The notes under the pieces were generated by a model. That model had not been told where the DNA came from, did no database searches, and was given only the letters and a program-made list of their open reading frames with translations. Shown here in pieces: positions 1-11,572 of a DNA stretch of 64,000 bases. Numbering within the stretch: position 1 is the stretch's first letter; every line of letters begins with the position of its first letter. A program made the translations under genes and the position numbers. Source of the stretch: Phycomyces blakesleeanus NRRL 1555(-) (taxonomy: Eukaryota > Mucoromycota > Mucoromycetes > Mucorales > Phycomycetaceae); assembly GCF_001638985.1 (NCBI RefSeq), contig NW_017265145.1, positions 1,350,715 to 1,414,714 of the forward strand, written 5' to 3'.

Positions 1-689
1 GCTTGAATCTTCTAAGCTATTAAAGGTATAAATGCCCAAAATGAAAGTATGAGTAAAGTGTAGAAATCATTAAATATAAAGATTTGTATTATTTTATACT
101 CATTTAATACCAATTGTATTCTATTCAAAATAAATTCTTTCAGAATGCAAATACTAATTTTTTTCTTTCTTTCTTCTTTTTATTTATGTATAGATTAAAC
201 GTCTTTCAGTTACTGTTATAGTTTTTTGGCTTACTTTATATAAAGTATCTTTCAATTAGTTAGAAATATTGCTACAACTTCTACAACTTGTATGCATATT
301 GTACTTTGTTAACCCCAATATTTTCAATGTGAAAATAAATGAAAATGAATTTTTTTTAATAAATTTGAGTGTTTGTAACCCTCTAATAAGAATACTGATC
401 CCTAGATATACATTAAAATCATTATAATAATAAAAAGCTATCTGCAAATGTTATTGGTTAAAATAAGACCTGAACCTCATTATTCAACATATCTGATTTT
501 CTTAAATAGGTGAAACTGATTGCTATATACTGAAACTCTATTGGCTCAGAAGAATGTTGCCAGGTGGCACTTTTTAACGATTTTTGCCAGGTCAGTAGTT
601 TAATACCTGCCATTTCTTATAGCGGGTGTCTATCACCAGAAACTAACCAACGGCAAATTACTTTGCATTAGTTTTGATAGTATAGCCGT
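1..689. other. AT-rich intergenic sequence, no gene seen
   Basis: No exon-like reading frame, RNA gene or repeat matching another part of the window was recognised here. The sequence is AT-rich with short homopolymer runs. Its last 100 bases or so are less AT-rich and lead directly into the tRNA-Met gene. Confidence 0.5.
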
Positions 690-762
690 GCTTCCTTAGC
701 GCAGTTGGCAGCGCGTTAGTCTCATAATCTGAAGGTCGCCAGTTCGATCCTGGCAGGGAGCA
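690..762 (+). tRNA. elongator tRNA-Met, anticodon CAT
   Basis: A complete cloverleaf can be drawn. The acceptor stem GCTTCCT (690-696) pairs with AGGGAGC (755-761) with one wobble. The D stem is GCGC/GCGC around loop AGTTGGCA. The anticodon loop CTCATAA (721-727) carries CAT at 723-725. The T stem is GCCAG/CTGGC around TTCGATC, and the discriminator base is A762. The T-U-type mismatch closing the anticodon loop also occurs in fungal elongator Met tRNAs, and the acceptor stem starts with G as expected for an elongator. The gene has no intron. A TTTT run at 766-769 can serve as the Pol III terminator. CCA is not encoded, as is usual in eukaryotes. An LTR fragment begins about 40 bp downstream. 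Confidence 0.95.
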
Positions 763-802
763 TGCTTTTGCTTGTAGCGTTTTGTGTATGTATTCATCAG
801 AT

Positions 803-1436
803 TGTCTGACATTATTTTGATGAATCCGTAAATTCTGAAGATGGTTAACTGCAGTATAATGACTCTTCTTTTATTTAAATATAATATAATAGCTACTGCG
901 GATAATGTGCAGTATTAGTGTCGGACATTATTTTGATGAATCCGAGAAATCGGGATAATTGACCGCAGCAGTTCTGTATGTCAAAGATACCTCATAGATA
1001 ACGAACCTCAGTAATGTCTTGTAAAGATTAACCACAGTAACATCTTCTGAGCATCAACCGCAGTAAAAGGACTTCTCTTGTAATTAAATAGAGTATAATA
1101 GTTTACTGCGGATAATGCGCAGTATTAGTTTAGAAAACTATATAAGACAATTCAATTCCTATCAATAAAAAGGACCTTTGATCCTCTCTTCGATTTTACA
1201 TATACTCTCCGATCCCCAGTGGGTTTGACCTTTTGACTTTGCTATAGTAAAAGGAAGACCATCCCAGATCAGGAACGACATTAGTTTAGAAAACTATATA
1301 AGACAATTCAATTCCTATCAATAAAAAATATCTTTTATCCTCTCTTTGATTTTATATATACTTCTTGATCCCCAGTGAGTTTGACCTTTTGACTTTGTTA
1401 TAGTAAAAGAAAGACAAACCCAGATCGGGAACAACA
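803..1436 (+). repeat. LTR fragment, family B, with an internal tandem duplication
   Basis: The segment starts TGTCTGACATT and ends GGGAACAACA, so it has TG...CA ends. It contains an ACAATTCAATTCC...AATAAAAA polyadenylation-like block followed by an 'ATCCCCAGTG' motif. Two internal blocks are duplicated. The 'tgtcngacattattttgatgaatcc' start recurs near 920, and a roughly 155-bp block starting 'attagtttagaaaac' occurs at about 1125 and again at about 1280. A reverse-complement relative lies at 11306-11572. No matching target duplication is visible at the ends, so the copy is probably rearranged or a solo LTR. Confidence 0.65.
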
Positions 1437-1520
1437 TATTCTTGTGTTGTGCTTAATTTTGGTGATACAAGTTCTAGTGACTTGTTTCTACAAAAGAAGC
1501 AGGAATTGGAATGACTATTC

Positions 1521-1670
1521 ATCAGTTTGTAATATTACTAGACATTACTTGAGTATAGTCAATGCTGAATAATCATTTCAAAAAGTATATAAGATAACCC
1601 AAATCAAAATAATAAAAATCATTTTTATTATTCTCTTTTTTGTTTGCTTACTGTTATGTATTAGATAAAA
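1521..1670 (+). repeat. dispersed LTR-like fragment, family D
   Basis: The block reads 'taatattactagacattacttgagtat' followed by 'caaatcaaaataataa' and a 'tttttattatt' tail. The same order of blocks is found at 10505-10890. The spacing and AATAAAA-like signal resemble the R region of an LTR, but termini are not clear. Confidence 0.45.
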
Positions 1671-2186
1671 ATAAGATATAAAATAAAATAAGTGTAGACA
1701 AGAGTATGGTGAGACTTTGTTTTATTAGAAGAAGTAAAAGAATCAGAAAGGAGATGCTGTTCTATTGCTATTAGTATTGTGCATTTATATAGATATTGTA
1801 TTTAGCTTGGTGATGATATGATGGTATCACGTAATGTCTGTTTCTCTACCATTATCTTCTATGATTTAGTTCTTATGTTTTTAGTGTTATTGACTTGAGT
1901 CTTAGTATTTGTCTTAGTATGTTCTTTACGTAGTTTTCTTATATAAGGGAAGATATATCTTTTAGTATCCTTACTAGTTGTTAGTAACTCAATATACGTA
2001 TTTATTGAGTGTCTGCACTTTTAATTTAAATCTAAGATTATGTTAGATACAACGCTTACTTCTGTGTTATAAAAGTTTGACCAATTTGGCTGCATTTATA
2101 ATGAATTAGAAGATAGTCTTGATCAGAATTAATACTTGTCAAACATTATTTTTGTTGTTCCTGATCTAGGCTGTCTTCCAATTCAC
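1671..2186. other. AT-rich stretch, no gene seen
   Basis: I see no coding exons here. The last 30 bases (from about 2157) share a 'tgacagtgaattggaaga' motif, in reverse complement, with 11257-11282. Small pieces of the same repeats are therefore scattered through both LTR-rich regions. Confidence 0.4.
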
Positions 2187-2370
2187 TGTCAAGTCTCAAT
2201 CTAGTATTTTTTTTCTGGCACTTGTAACTAAGTTGCAGAATTAGTACCACTAGAGATTGTTAAGTTTATGAATAGTTTTTAGGTAGGAATTAAAGATACT
2301 TTTTATTAATTATATTTTTTGACTATTTATATAAAATGATATTTGATTTCTGGCTAAAAGAATATATACC
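2187..2370 (-). repeat. LTR fragment, family A, reverse orientation
   Basis: On the plus strand it begins TGTCAAGTCTCAATCTAG, the reverse complement of the 3' end of the family A LTR at 12582-12944. It then follows that LTR through the 'ttctggcacttgtaactaagttgcag', 'taataaaaag' and 'tttctggctaaaag' blocks. It stops about half way, so it is a 5'-truncated copy. Confidence 0.65.
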
Positions 2371-2780
2371 CACTGATTTTTTTCACTTATAGTAATTTCA
2401 AGAGTGTCAAATAATTTTATTGGCTTAGAGAGTAAATCTTTAGTTTAACATGTTTAAATTCAGAAGTAGCTATACAAAATGACTATAATTGTAACAAAAA
2501 AGAAATAGCTGTATTTTTTCAGAAAATTATTTTAATTTCAGATAATACAGGATTTTAAAATAGGGGGAGAAATGAAAAGGTCTGAAAAAGAAAAGTTTTA
2601 TTAGTCAAAACCCATTGGAAAAAATTCATTTTTTTTGTTAAGTTATTTTGTTTAGTATGCAATTTTGGCAATATTCATTAATATTCACCAAAACATACCA
2701 AACTTCTTAACGTTAAGCAGTTCTTCTCTGCTATTGTTGCCATGTTGCAAGTGAATGTCTATAGCTTAGACAACTTCAAC

Positions 2781-4931
2781 TTATTCTTTACGAATCTCCA
2801 GGAGATAGCCAAAAGGAACAACAACAATGTTATGCATATTAGCAGTTATTACAGGAGGAATATATATGCATTCAATACTATTGCTAGATATCATTTGATA
2901 CTTTTGCATATATTGTTTTTTAACAAAATTATTTATAATGTCTTGCATGGAAATTGTTTTGACCTGACCAAAAAAGATTTGACCATTTGCTTGAAAAACA
3001 CCTAAAAGTGTATTGCACAAAGTGGGTGTCAGCAAACTGAAATTGTCAGTATTAGGCTGTGATCTAAAGAAGTGCCTTCTAAATTCAGAAGATGCATATA
3101 GTTCCTGTACATATTTTCCAGCAGTGCATCTCACTTGCTGACTTGTTCCATTCATGTTCATCATTGCATTGTAATATCCATTATTACACAAATAACAGCA
3201 AATGAACTGTTTTCCAAATCTGAGAGCAACATCTCGAGAAGTTGATTGTATATTAGTTTGGAAAAGATGCTCACAGATGAACTTATTAAATTGTTTGCTG
3301 TTCTCTGTCTTGTATTGAAGAACTGATCCGAAACAAACAATGTCTTTGGCTATATGATAGAGAAGGTAAACTTTGGGCTTGAAGATTAGATCCTGCTTGG
3401 TATAGTTACTCTTTTCAATATGTATGTCCAATGCAAGAAGTGGATTTGTCACTTCATTAACAGTATGTTTTATCAGGACAATGTAATAATCAAAGTCTTT
3501 ACTTATTCCACGCATGTACAATAAAGATGACAATTTAGCAACTACATGGAGAGTCTTAGTGAGAAGTTCGAATTTGCTATTTCCAGAAAAAGCTCTATCA
3601 TAACATTTGAGAGAACTTGCATCAGCTGTTTGTAGTCGCGCCCAACAAACAAACCATTATGACAAAGCTGATTTCTGAATCTTCTGCTATAACTCTTGCA
3701 GACTCTGTAAGAACTCATGGCTGACTCAAGCCTTGCCATTTCTGCTGTTGACATTCTTGAGAACTTAAGGAGGCAAGTGACCAGATACTGTGATAAGCCA
3801 AGCGGGATGATGTGAAGAATTTCAATGGGCATATATTTTGTTGCATCAAATGCTTCAAGTCTGAGAAATTCATTGCTGCTGTTCTTACTATAGTTTAGGT
3901 CACACCCATGCTTATATAATTCTGAATCTGTATTTGCAGCAGCAAAAGCATGTAGGATTTCCTTTGTTCTTTTTCAGCTCTATTATGATCAACTGAAAGA
4001 TAAGATATTTCTGATGTGTTGTCTTTTTGAGTGCTTTGGGGTACTTCTCAATAACATTTCCTGCAGAAATGCTTTCCCAATGTTCCACTGTGCATAGCAA
4101 GTTGCAATTGCCAAGGATTATCACCCATAAACAACAACAGAGAAGCAACAATCAGAAAATCTTCATCATAATCATTGGAGTATATCACAATTCCTTTCTC
4201 CAATTTCACAAAATCATCAACAATTGGGGGCAGCATCTCAACAGCATTCAACATATGATTTGAGGTGGAAATGAACATTGCATTCTCTTGATTATTTCTC
4301 ACCTCAAGAGGCATCACGGCAAAGTGCGTGAGATAGCTGTTATACTTGTTGTATTGCTTTGAAGAGTTCTCAGAAGTGTCGTCAGAATACGAATTCAGTA
4401 AGCAAATAACCATTTTCATTAACCCACCTCTGGGAAGTCTTATCTTAAATCTTTCAACAAAGAATGTGTTGAGCCACAGTTGAGACTGGATACCAACAAG
4501 AGTATCATAAACAATCTCAGAAAGGTAGGAAGAAACAGATAAATTATATCTGAGAAAAAGATTGCTGTTTTTTTTAACAATAGACAGAATCTTATTGACT
4601 TCAATAGTATACTTAAGGAGGGAGACAGCAAAATTTGTAGATTCACCACACGACCAGAAGTAAGCATTCTCAAAATAACTTTGCATAGTACCATGACCAC
4701 TATATACTTGGAAGGCACCTGCATATGTGATCCATTTTTTATATAAAACTTCTTCAAGAGGAACAAATTTGATTACCCTTGTACTTCAACAACACTACCT
4801 ACTCAATAATCCAAACCTTCAGATGTAATAATTAGGGTTTGGAACATGGGATTTTCCTTCCACTTGGTGCTTTGGTTGAGATTCAACTGTTGACTTTCAG
4901 TTAAATCAGGATGTGATGACATTTGCGCCAT
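2781..4931 (-). pseudogene. decayed Plavaka-like (CACTA-related) transposase
   Basis: Coding segments on the minus strand read in order from about 4931 down to 2781, in several frames. The N-terminal part has an HPDLT motif. The middle segment (4686-4048) carries SDDTSENSSKQYNKY, then NAVEMLPPIVDD, then GDNPWQLQLAMHSGTLGKHFCRKC. The next segments carry the hallmark PIEILHIIPLGLSQYLV (from 3832), and a C-terminal domain ends near 2781. This order of an SDDTSGN-like block, a DNP...H...CRxC block and PxEILH matches fungal Plavaka-type transposases as I know them. The assignment is from motif memory, not a search. At least one frameshift near 4690 and several stops (e.g. in the N-terminal segment) show it is dead. 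Element ends were not identified. Confidence 0.6.
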
Positions 4932-4948
4932 TTTTTCTGGATATGCCA

Positions 4949-5487
4949 TGTGGTATTTCAGGTATGAAACAATAGAAAAATAATAAATTTGATAATAGAG
5001 ACATATAGAAATACTTTGAGACTGTATATAAGTTATCCTTTATTCATAAATAAAAAAGATCTCTTTTTATAAGAAAATACAATCTGCTCTTGTCATTACA
5101 TCTTAGTTTCTTAAAACTTTCTTCCTTTACTATATTTGATTATTAGAGTCTATTTACTACTTAACTAGTGTTGGTGTTACAATTATGACATCAAGTTATA
5201 AATTGTACTTCTTTAGCTCTTAGCTATTCTTTTCTCTTTTATATTAAAGCTTTAGAACTTCCTACTAAATTAGCTCTGTATTACTCTGACATAGTTTACC
5301 TGGCAGTATGATATAATTATCTTAACAATCTAAGATATTATCTACAGTACTAACTGTAATAATTATTGGCCTGATTATTTCATCATTTATATATATATTA
5401 TGCTGACAAGATAATAGCTACTACACTATCCCAATATGAATATGTTTTTATATGCAATAAATCTAACATCTGAGTGTCTGTATTACC
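4949..5487 (-). repeat. LTR, family E, reverse orientation
   Basis: The reverse complement matches the family E LTR that is split across 39587-39680 and 50129-50583. Shared landmarks are a CAGACACTC..ATGTT start, 'ttgggata.cgtagtagctat', 'atataaatgat', 'ggccaataattatta', an AATAAAGG polyA-like signal and the terminal ACCTGAAATACCACA. This copy is uninterrupted and so shows the empty target site for OTU-MULE Y near 5385-5400. It abuts the N-terminus of the Plavaka-like pseudogene. Confidence 0.7.
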
Positions 5488-6373
5488 ATAATCACTGTAA
5501 ACATAAACAAATTGGTCAAGCTTTAGTAACACAGAAGTATAGTAAACACTGTAGGAAATGACACAATTTATAATTCCGTAGTGCACATTTCGAGTGATTA
5601 TGTGCAAAACTGCACATTCTCAATGGACCAATAAAAATCAAGCATAACTCTGTTGGTGCTACATCTCTTAGCAAATCGGATCCGTGGAATACCAGGACTT
5701 TGAACTTTATTTAGTATTGTACAACTCTCTCCAGCCAGTAAAATACATATATTAAGATGAGCTAGATCTTGTTTGAGTAAATTTATCTATTCACTCATTG
5801 GTCAAAAATATGTAATACGTCATGGGCAAATTTGTTTTTATTTTTATTTTTTATTTTTGGTCCCTGAAATATTTTTTTTTTAAAAAAAAATACAAAAAAC
5901 CTACAAAAAAAAACTACAAAAAACAACCACAAAAAAAAACTTACAAAATAATAGAAGAAGTACACAAGGCAATAAACAAATTATATTGTATTTCATAAAG
6001 TTATTTTTTAAAATGATATTTTTATTAGGTTTCTATAGATTAAAAATATAAAAGTTAGTATTACCTACTCTAATAAACAAAACAAAACAAAACAGTTGAT
6101 TTTTATTAGTTGTGATTAAACATATAAATGACTTTATAAGTACCTTACTTGTTAATAAGATCTTCCATGATATTTGGCAGTTCTCTACTTGTGAGAGAGT
6201 ATGAGCAATGCTCCCCAAGAATTTTTGAATCTGTGAAGAGCAATGTTTTTCAGGGCTGCATTCTCTTCGAGGCTGCTGCTCATTATTGTCTTTTGGTCAT
6301 CTGCCAGACTAACCCATGATGGTATAGCAATATTTCTGCCACTATACTTGGAAAATGAGTAGTGGACTAGCTC
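5488..6373. other. AT-rich flank of a Tnp2-like element
   Basis: There is a homopolymer-rich tract (about 5870-5960, long A runs broken by CC or TAC). Exon-like fragments on the minus strand between about 6160 and 6300 probably belong to the accessory gene that begins at 6720. The left end of the element must lie in or before this stretch, but I could not pair it with a right end. Confidence 0.35.
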
Positions 6374-6720
6374 TCAAGCAAGCTTGCCCACTGACTTATA
6401 CATCAATTCAGCATTGTCGAGGTTGCCTCCAGTAAAGTGTGCGGCCAACACCCCCTTGAAGCATTTTGTTGACTGATTCCAACCTTCTGGCTTCCCATGG
6501 GGTGAAGGGCGTTTGATGTCACAGTTCCCAGTTGCAGGCCATAACATCATCATAGTCTGAGCATTGTCTCTAGTTGACAGAGCTAGTTCTGTCTCGCAAT
6601 TGTTGGTTAAGAATTCGAGCCTATCTTCCAATAAAGCAACTTTAGTTCTTAGTGAAGCATTAGAATCTTCTAAGTATGCCAGACATTCAAGTATTTGTGT
6701 AATTTTGTGTGTTGCTATGG
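6374..6720 (-). CDS. small accessory protein of the 6-10 kb Tnp2-like element
   Basis: An open frame of about 115 codons on the minus strand includes ATHKITQILECLAYLEDSNA, then LLEDRLEFLTNN, NAQTMMMLWPATGNCD and NLDNAELMYKSVGKLA. The N-terminal half has leucine-rich heptads and could form a coiled coil. The C-terminal half (CDIKRPSPHGKPEGWNQSTKCFKGVLAAHF) resembles a compact DNA-binding or regulatory domain, but I do not recognise the family. It is transcribed divergently from the Tnp2-like transposase starting at 6957. No clear ATG is visible at the 5' end, so the first exon may be missing or mutated. A further downstream exon may lie at 6160-6300. Function is inferred only from context. Confidence 0.4.
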
Positions 6721-6956
6721 TAAAAAATATACTTGGAGAATAAAATGAAAGGGGCGAAGTGACTTGAAGAAAAATGAGTAAAAATTAATTTAAAAACAAA
6801 CAATCAAAATCCCTTTGAAAAACATTTTTAAGACAATTAGCGCACTTGTTATTTTCACTACCAATGTGCCAATATAATACAAAAATATTCTCATCTCGTA
6901 AACATTTTTCGCAACCTTACACCCCTACTTCTTTTAACATACAAACATAAACCAAA

Positions 6957-9900
6957 ATGAATATCAAAGATTTACTTAACAATGCCTCTGAGACCAGAAC
7001 AAGTGGTTATATGCTTGATGATTCGTTTTTTGTTAAATGCTCAAATCGGATTGAAGACTGTATTATTGCCCAAGCCTGTGAAAAATCCAACAACAGGAAC
7101 AAGGTTGCTACTACTGCCCCTATGGACTTTGACAAGTTCTTGGCTGCAAGCAATAGCAATCACAATGAAGCAGAGAGTATGGACACCAATGATGTTCAAG
7201 TCAAGTCTGTTAAGGAAATCAATGAAAACATCGACTATATATCTGGTAAGAAATAAACAACTAAAAAACATTAGTATTAAATATAATTGTATCTAACTGT
7301 AAAACCCTAAATATATCAGACAATGACTATGGATATTTGCGTGTCCGTAACCCTTACAGAGTGTACAATGCTCCAGTAGACCATGTCACTGATTATGAAC
7401 ATTTTGTTCCCACACACGTGTCCAACAGTCGTGCACAGGCTGTCAGTCTGGAATTGTTTTCCATGTTTTTTGAGAACAACATCTCTCATGAAGACTATGA
7501 TAAATGCATAAAAATTGTCAACAAGTACATGGCAGAACTTAGATTCAGTAAGTTTATAATTAGTATACTCTTTTTATATCACATGCACTTACCACCATTT
7601 TAGCTAAAGTGGATTCACTTCTGTCATACTACAGGGTAAATACCTTGTTGAAGGAGGAGTACCCAGTGAAGTCCATTGCATACGATATGTGCATAAATGG
7701 ATGCTGCTGGTTCTCAACAGTAGAAGAAGGAGACTTCATTGACAAGGATGAGACATGTCCTCATTGCGGTGAGGACAGATACAAAGTGGAGAAAGTGACT
7801 GTAAAGCCTGCACAGACCTTTCAGATCGTGTCTCTCTTAGAGCAACTGTGGTTCAAACTCGCCCACCCTGAGGAATGGGCCAAGATGACCTATGGTACAA
7901 GGTGTTTGGCTGGCAGACGTGAAGATATATGTGAAGACATCTTCGATGGAGACGTAGTTGGATGGTTACTTGATTGTGGAGTGGTTGGTCAGGATGACAT
8001 TTAGGTGTCCATGTTTGTTGACCAGTTCAACCCATTTAAAAATGCCAAAATGTCATCCTCTGTTATTTATGTTATTAATCTGAATATCTATCTTAAAGAA
8101 AGGTATTTAAAAAAAATTAATTTAGATAAAGTTACTAATACGAACTACTTAGATACAAGACAGGTAACATGATGCAGTTGGCTATCATACCAGGACCTAA
8201 CCATCCAAAAGATATTGCTTCGTTTTTGGAGCCAGTTCTCGATGACCTGAGAAACTTGGGGGCAAATGACCTGCAGTTTCAGACTGATTCTGGACTGGTG
8301 ATTTCCAAGGTTCATCTTGTCATGGCGACTGAAAATACTCCAGCCATCTCTGACTTGATGAACCTGGCACATCACAATGCCCATCACGGATAAAGAGCTT
8401 GCATCTCATATGGTGCAAGAGATTCAAGCACGACTTGTATTGTGGAAAGAGACGGACTGTCACTGTTGAGAACAGAAGAGAGTTTGTACCAGTCCATTGG
8501 AGGCGTAAGTTGTAAACTGTTAAACAAAATAAATATTGATACCGTTTTAGATGTATGGCATCAAAGGGCCCAACATCTTCAAGGACTTGCCCACAATGAC
8601 CAGTACTGCTTTCTTCGGACTGGATGAGATGCACCTTCTAGGTCATGGTACAGGCCAGCAGCTCTACGTTGCACTTGGAGGAAAATTCTGCCCCACAATC
8701 AATAACAGTAGAAGAAATGCACATGGCATTCACTTGCAAGACCGGTTGAAACACCACAGATACCCATTTGCCCTGGATGTCAGTCTGGAAGATATCAACA
8801 TAGCAATTTGCGCATCCAGGGCCAATATACCAGCCGATTTCATGGGAATGTGAAGACCCTTGAAGGAATCAAACGGCAAGAGGAAGACTGTTGATTGGAT
8901 AGACTTCCTCTTGTTTGTTGTTCCAACAATTGTCATCGATCATTTCGTTTTTGATTGTACAAAAGCAGCAGTAATGAAACTTGTTACTGCATGCAGAATT
9001 GCCCAGCAGTGGAGGATCACTGCTGCCAATATCCAAGAAGCAGAGGAGTAAGTCAATCGGATATATGCTGATCAGTGTTTCAATCATCTTTATAGGGCCA
9101 TTGGTCACTGGCATGCCTCCCTCCATTGTGAGATCAAAGAAAAGAGGCTGAAGCCTACAGTTTTTGTGATAAACCAGCATATGCTGGTTCATTTTGACTA
9201 TATGATGTGGGAGATGGGCCCTCTTCAGGCATACAGTTGTAGGCCAATCAAAAGGACAATTGGTGTCTACAGCGTGGCAATCAAGTCGAGAAAGAAACCA
9301 GGAAAGAACATGGAGAATCTCTTGCTCAGAAAGGCAGAAATCAATCACTGTCTTGGTTGCCAACCTGTCATTTGTGTCACAAATGACAGAAGGACCAGCA
9401 ACTTCGAAGTTGCAAGTAACGATGTTGCTGGTCCTCAACTTTGGTCCAGGCCAACTGGAAGCTCTCTGGCTGAGTTGGCTGCCGCCATTGGCATAGAGTG
9501 CCAGGACTTGATCCGCAGTTTGGTGCCTTTCTGGGCAAGAGAAGGCATTGTTTCCTTTGAGGAAAACGATGAAGTGGTTTGCGCCAACAAGATGTGGAAA
9601 GACTTGGTGGTCTATAGAGTCCGGTCCTCTGTTGACAACAGGCATGGTTGAGCAAACAATCTTGCTGTGCTCGACGATGCCAGGGAGTAAGTAGCACTAG
9701 TTGTATTCTACATTGTTAAATTTTATTAATCATAACTCATTTATATTTTTGAAAGATAGGGATTTATTCTTAAATTCTTCTCCCAAACTGTCAACAGAGT
9801 GACCAGACTCTTTGCGACCATCGACTGTTTTTCTGATGTTCAACGCGTGAACCAGGATCTTTTTCCTGCGTGGGATAGCCTGGCACCTGGTGTGGTGAAG

Positions 9901-10005
9901 GTGGTGGATGTGAAGTCTATCAAGGGGATCGCTGGCCTCGTCCATAACCCAAACGACGAGACCATTTGGCACATTATCTGGCCTTCGCCAAAATACAACC
10001 AATAG
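6957..10005 (+). pseudogene. Tnp2-like (CACTA superfamily) transposase, multi-exon, several stops
   Basis: Exon 1 (6957-7245) starts MNIKDLLNNASE. Exon 2 is 7320-7547 and exon 3 starts at 7604. Exon 3 holds PVKSIAYDMCINGC, a treble-clef-like CPHCGEDRY, KTFQIVSLLEQ-type text and ICEDIFDGD. After an in-frame TAG (8002-8004) comes FVDQFNPF. The next exon has QLAIIPGPNHPKDIASFLEPVLDD, the Tnp2 (Transposase_21) signature shared with the other two Tnp2 genes here. Later exons carry TSTAFFGLDEMHLLGHGTGQ, HWHASLHCEIKEKRLKPTVF and a terminal segment ending SPKYNQ at 10005. Further stops sit at about 8391 (TAA), 8851 (TGA) and 9649 (TGA); the two TGAs could come from CGA. The product would be a nuclear DDE transposase acting on the ends of its own element. 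It is too damaged to be active. Confidence 0.65.
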
Positions 10006-10504
10006 GTTTTTTTTCTTTGTTTTTTTCCCTATTCTTTTAATACATATATAAACATTTAATTTCTTTAAAGAAATTACCCAAAACAATAGCAAAATCTGTT
10101 GCTATTACCATTTGATTTAAAAATTTTCAATGTCAGAAAAACCGAATTTATGATATATCTTATTGATTGGCTGTGTTTTTGACTTTGATCAAACTTGCAA
10201 ACAAAAAACGGCAGTCCTCTTTCTTTTCTCATTTAAAACGGCTGTCTGAGTTAAACAACCAAAAAAATTATAATTACCAGCACAGAGCTTCTAAAAAGGG
10301 TTTAAATTGCTCTAAATTTAGAAAGGCTAACAGGAGTTTTAAATATGTGCAAAGATTTTGCAGATGTGCAGTTTTTTTTTGGAAATTCTTGCATATTATT
10401 TTCTATAGTGAAATAAGAGAGAGAATAAAAGATGATTCTTATTATTTTGATTTAAGCTATCTTATACACTTTCTGAAATAATGATTTATCTTTGACTACA
10501 TTCA
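10006..10504. other. AT-rich sequence downstream of the Tnp2-like gene
   Basis: No gene is supported. This is probably the right arm of the Tnp2-like element, but no inverted repeat matching the region before 6374 was found by eye. Confidence 0.35.
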
Positions 10505-10890
10505 CATTGTGTCTAGTAATATTACTAGACACTACTTAAGTATAATCGAAAATGAATAATTATTTTATTGTTGGCAGAACTTCTCTACATGTGATATACT
10601 GTCTGATATTAAGGAAGAGTCTAGCAAGAATCTTTAAGGAATAACTTCTAACAAACTATTCTTCCAGTCAGTCACTGTATAGATATACAAGTTTTTATTT
10701 AGAAGAGAAACTATTTTTTTTAAAGATCTCTATCTGAACTTATTTATAATGTGTATCTTTCACTAGTAGTCACATATTGCTGACAACAATTTCAAAAAAT
10801 ATATAACTCAAATCAAAATAATAAGAAACATTTTTTATTATCTCTCTTATTTGCTATACTTCTGTGTTATTAAAGTGTCAAGTCTCAACT
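10505..10890 (+). repeat. dispersed LTR-like fragment, family D, with an insertion
   Basis: The 'gtaatattactagacactact' and 'aagtataat' blocks near 10515 and the 'tcaaatcaaaataataag' and 'ttttttattat' blocks near 10810 match 1521-1670 in the same order. They are separated by about 210 extra bases. Confidence 0.45.
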
Positions 10891-11305
10891 GGGTGTATCT
10901 TTCTATTATTTTAACTTGTATAAGCTTTGATAGTAGATCATCACCAGCTAGAACGTTATGAATAAATAGGAACAGATAGGAATATAGAGAATTGAATACT
11001 TTTTATTGATATAAATCTTGAAATATTTATATAGATATCTTAAAAGTGAAACTATCTAATCTAATTATTTTACCCAAGACATATTGGTTTTACATTTATA
11101 GAAGATGATATAATATGCCTTAGTTAACAAAAGAGGGAACCAATTGGTATAACATTGAGAGCATATGTTAAAAGAAATAACTGATTAGATATCTCACTTA
11201 AGGATTTCTATCTATGATGTCGACTCTGACAAAAGCATGACTAATTTAGCTATGTTGACAGTGAATTGGAAGAGAGTCTAGATCAGAAACAAAAAAAAAC
11301 CAATC
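10891..11305. other. AT-rich sequence, no gene seen
   Basis: No coding or RNA feature was found. A short motif at 11257-11282 (tgacagtgaattggaaga) is shared in inverse orientation with 2157-2185. Confidence 0.35.
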
Positions 11306-11572
11306 TGTTGTTTCCGATCTGGGTTGGTCTTCCTTTTACTATAATAAAGTCAAAAGGTCAAATCTACTGGGGATCAAGGAGTATACATAAAATCAAAGAG
11401 AGGATAAAAGATATTTTTTAATAATATGAATTGAATTGTCTTATATAGTTCTCTAAACTAATACTGTGCATTATCTGCAGTAGCTATTATTTATATTTAA
11501 TTAAAGAAATAGCCATTATATTGCGGTTAACTATCTTCAGATTTTACAAATTCATCAAAATAATATCCGACA
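11306..11572 (-). repeat. LTR fragment, family B, reverse orientation
   Basis: It starts TGTTGTTTCCGATCTGGG and ends ATCCGACA on the plus strand, the mirror of family B at 803-1436. It has the 'ctactggggatca' motif, the 'ttgaattgtcttatatagtt' block and the TTCATCAAAATAAT terminus, but lacks the duplicated block of the first copy. Confidence 0.65.

Noticed and set aside
4957..4975. Splice donor at GGTATTTCAG/GTATGAAAC near LTR E
   Set aside because: The same string is the terminus of LTR family E in both copies, so the splice-like look is not independent evidence of a gene.
8869..9645. Minus-strand open frame of 258 codons over the Tnp2-like gene
   Set aside because: It is the shadow of the plus-strand exons, which carry family motifs and proper splice signals. 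The minus frame has no recognisable domain.
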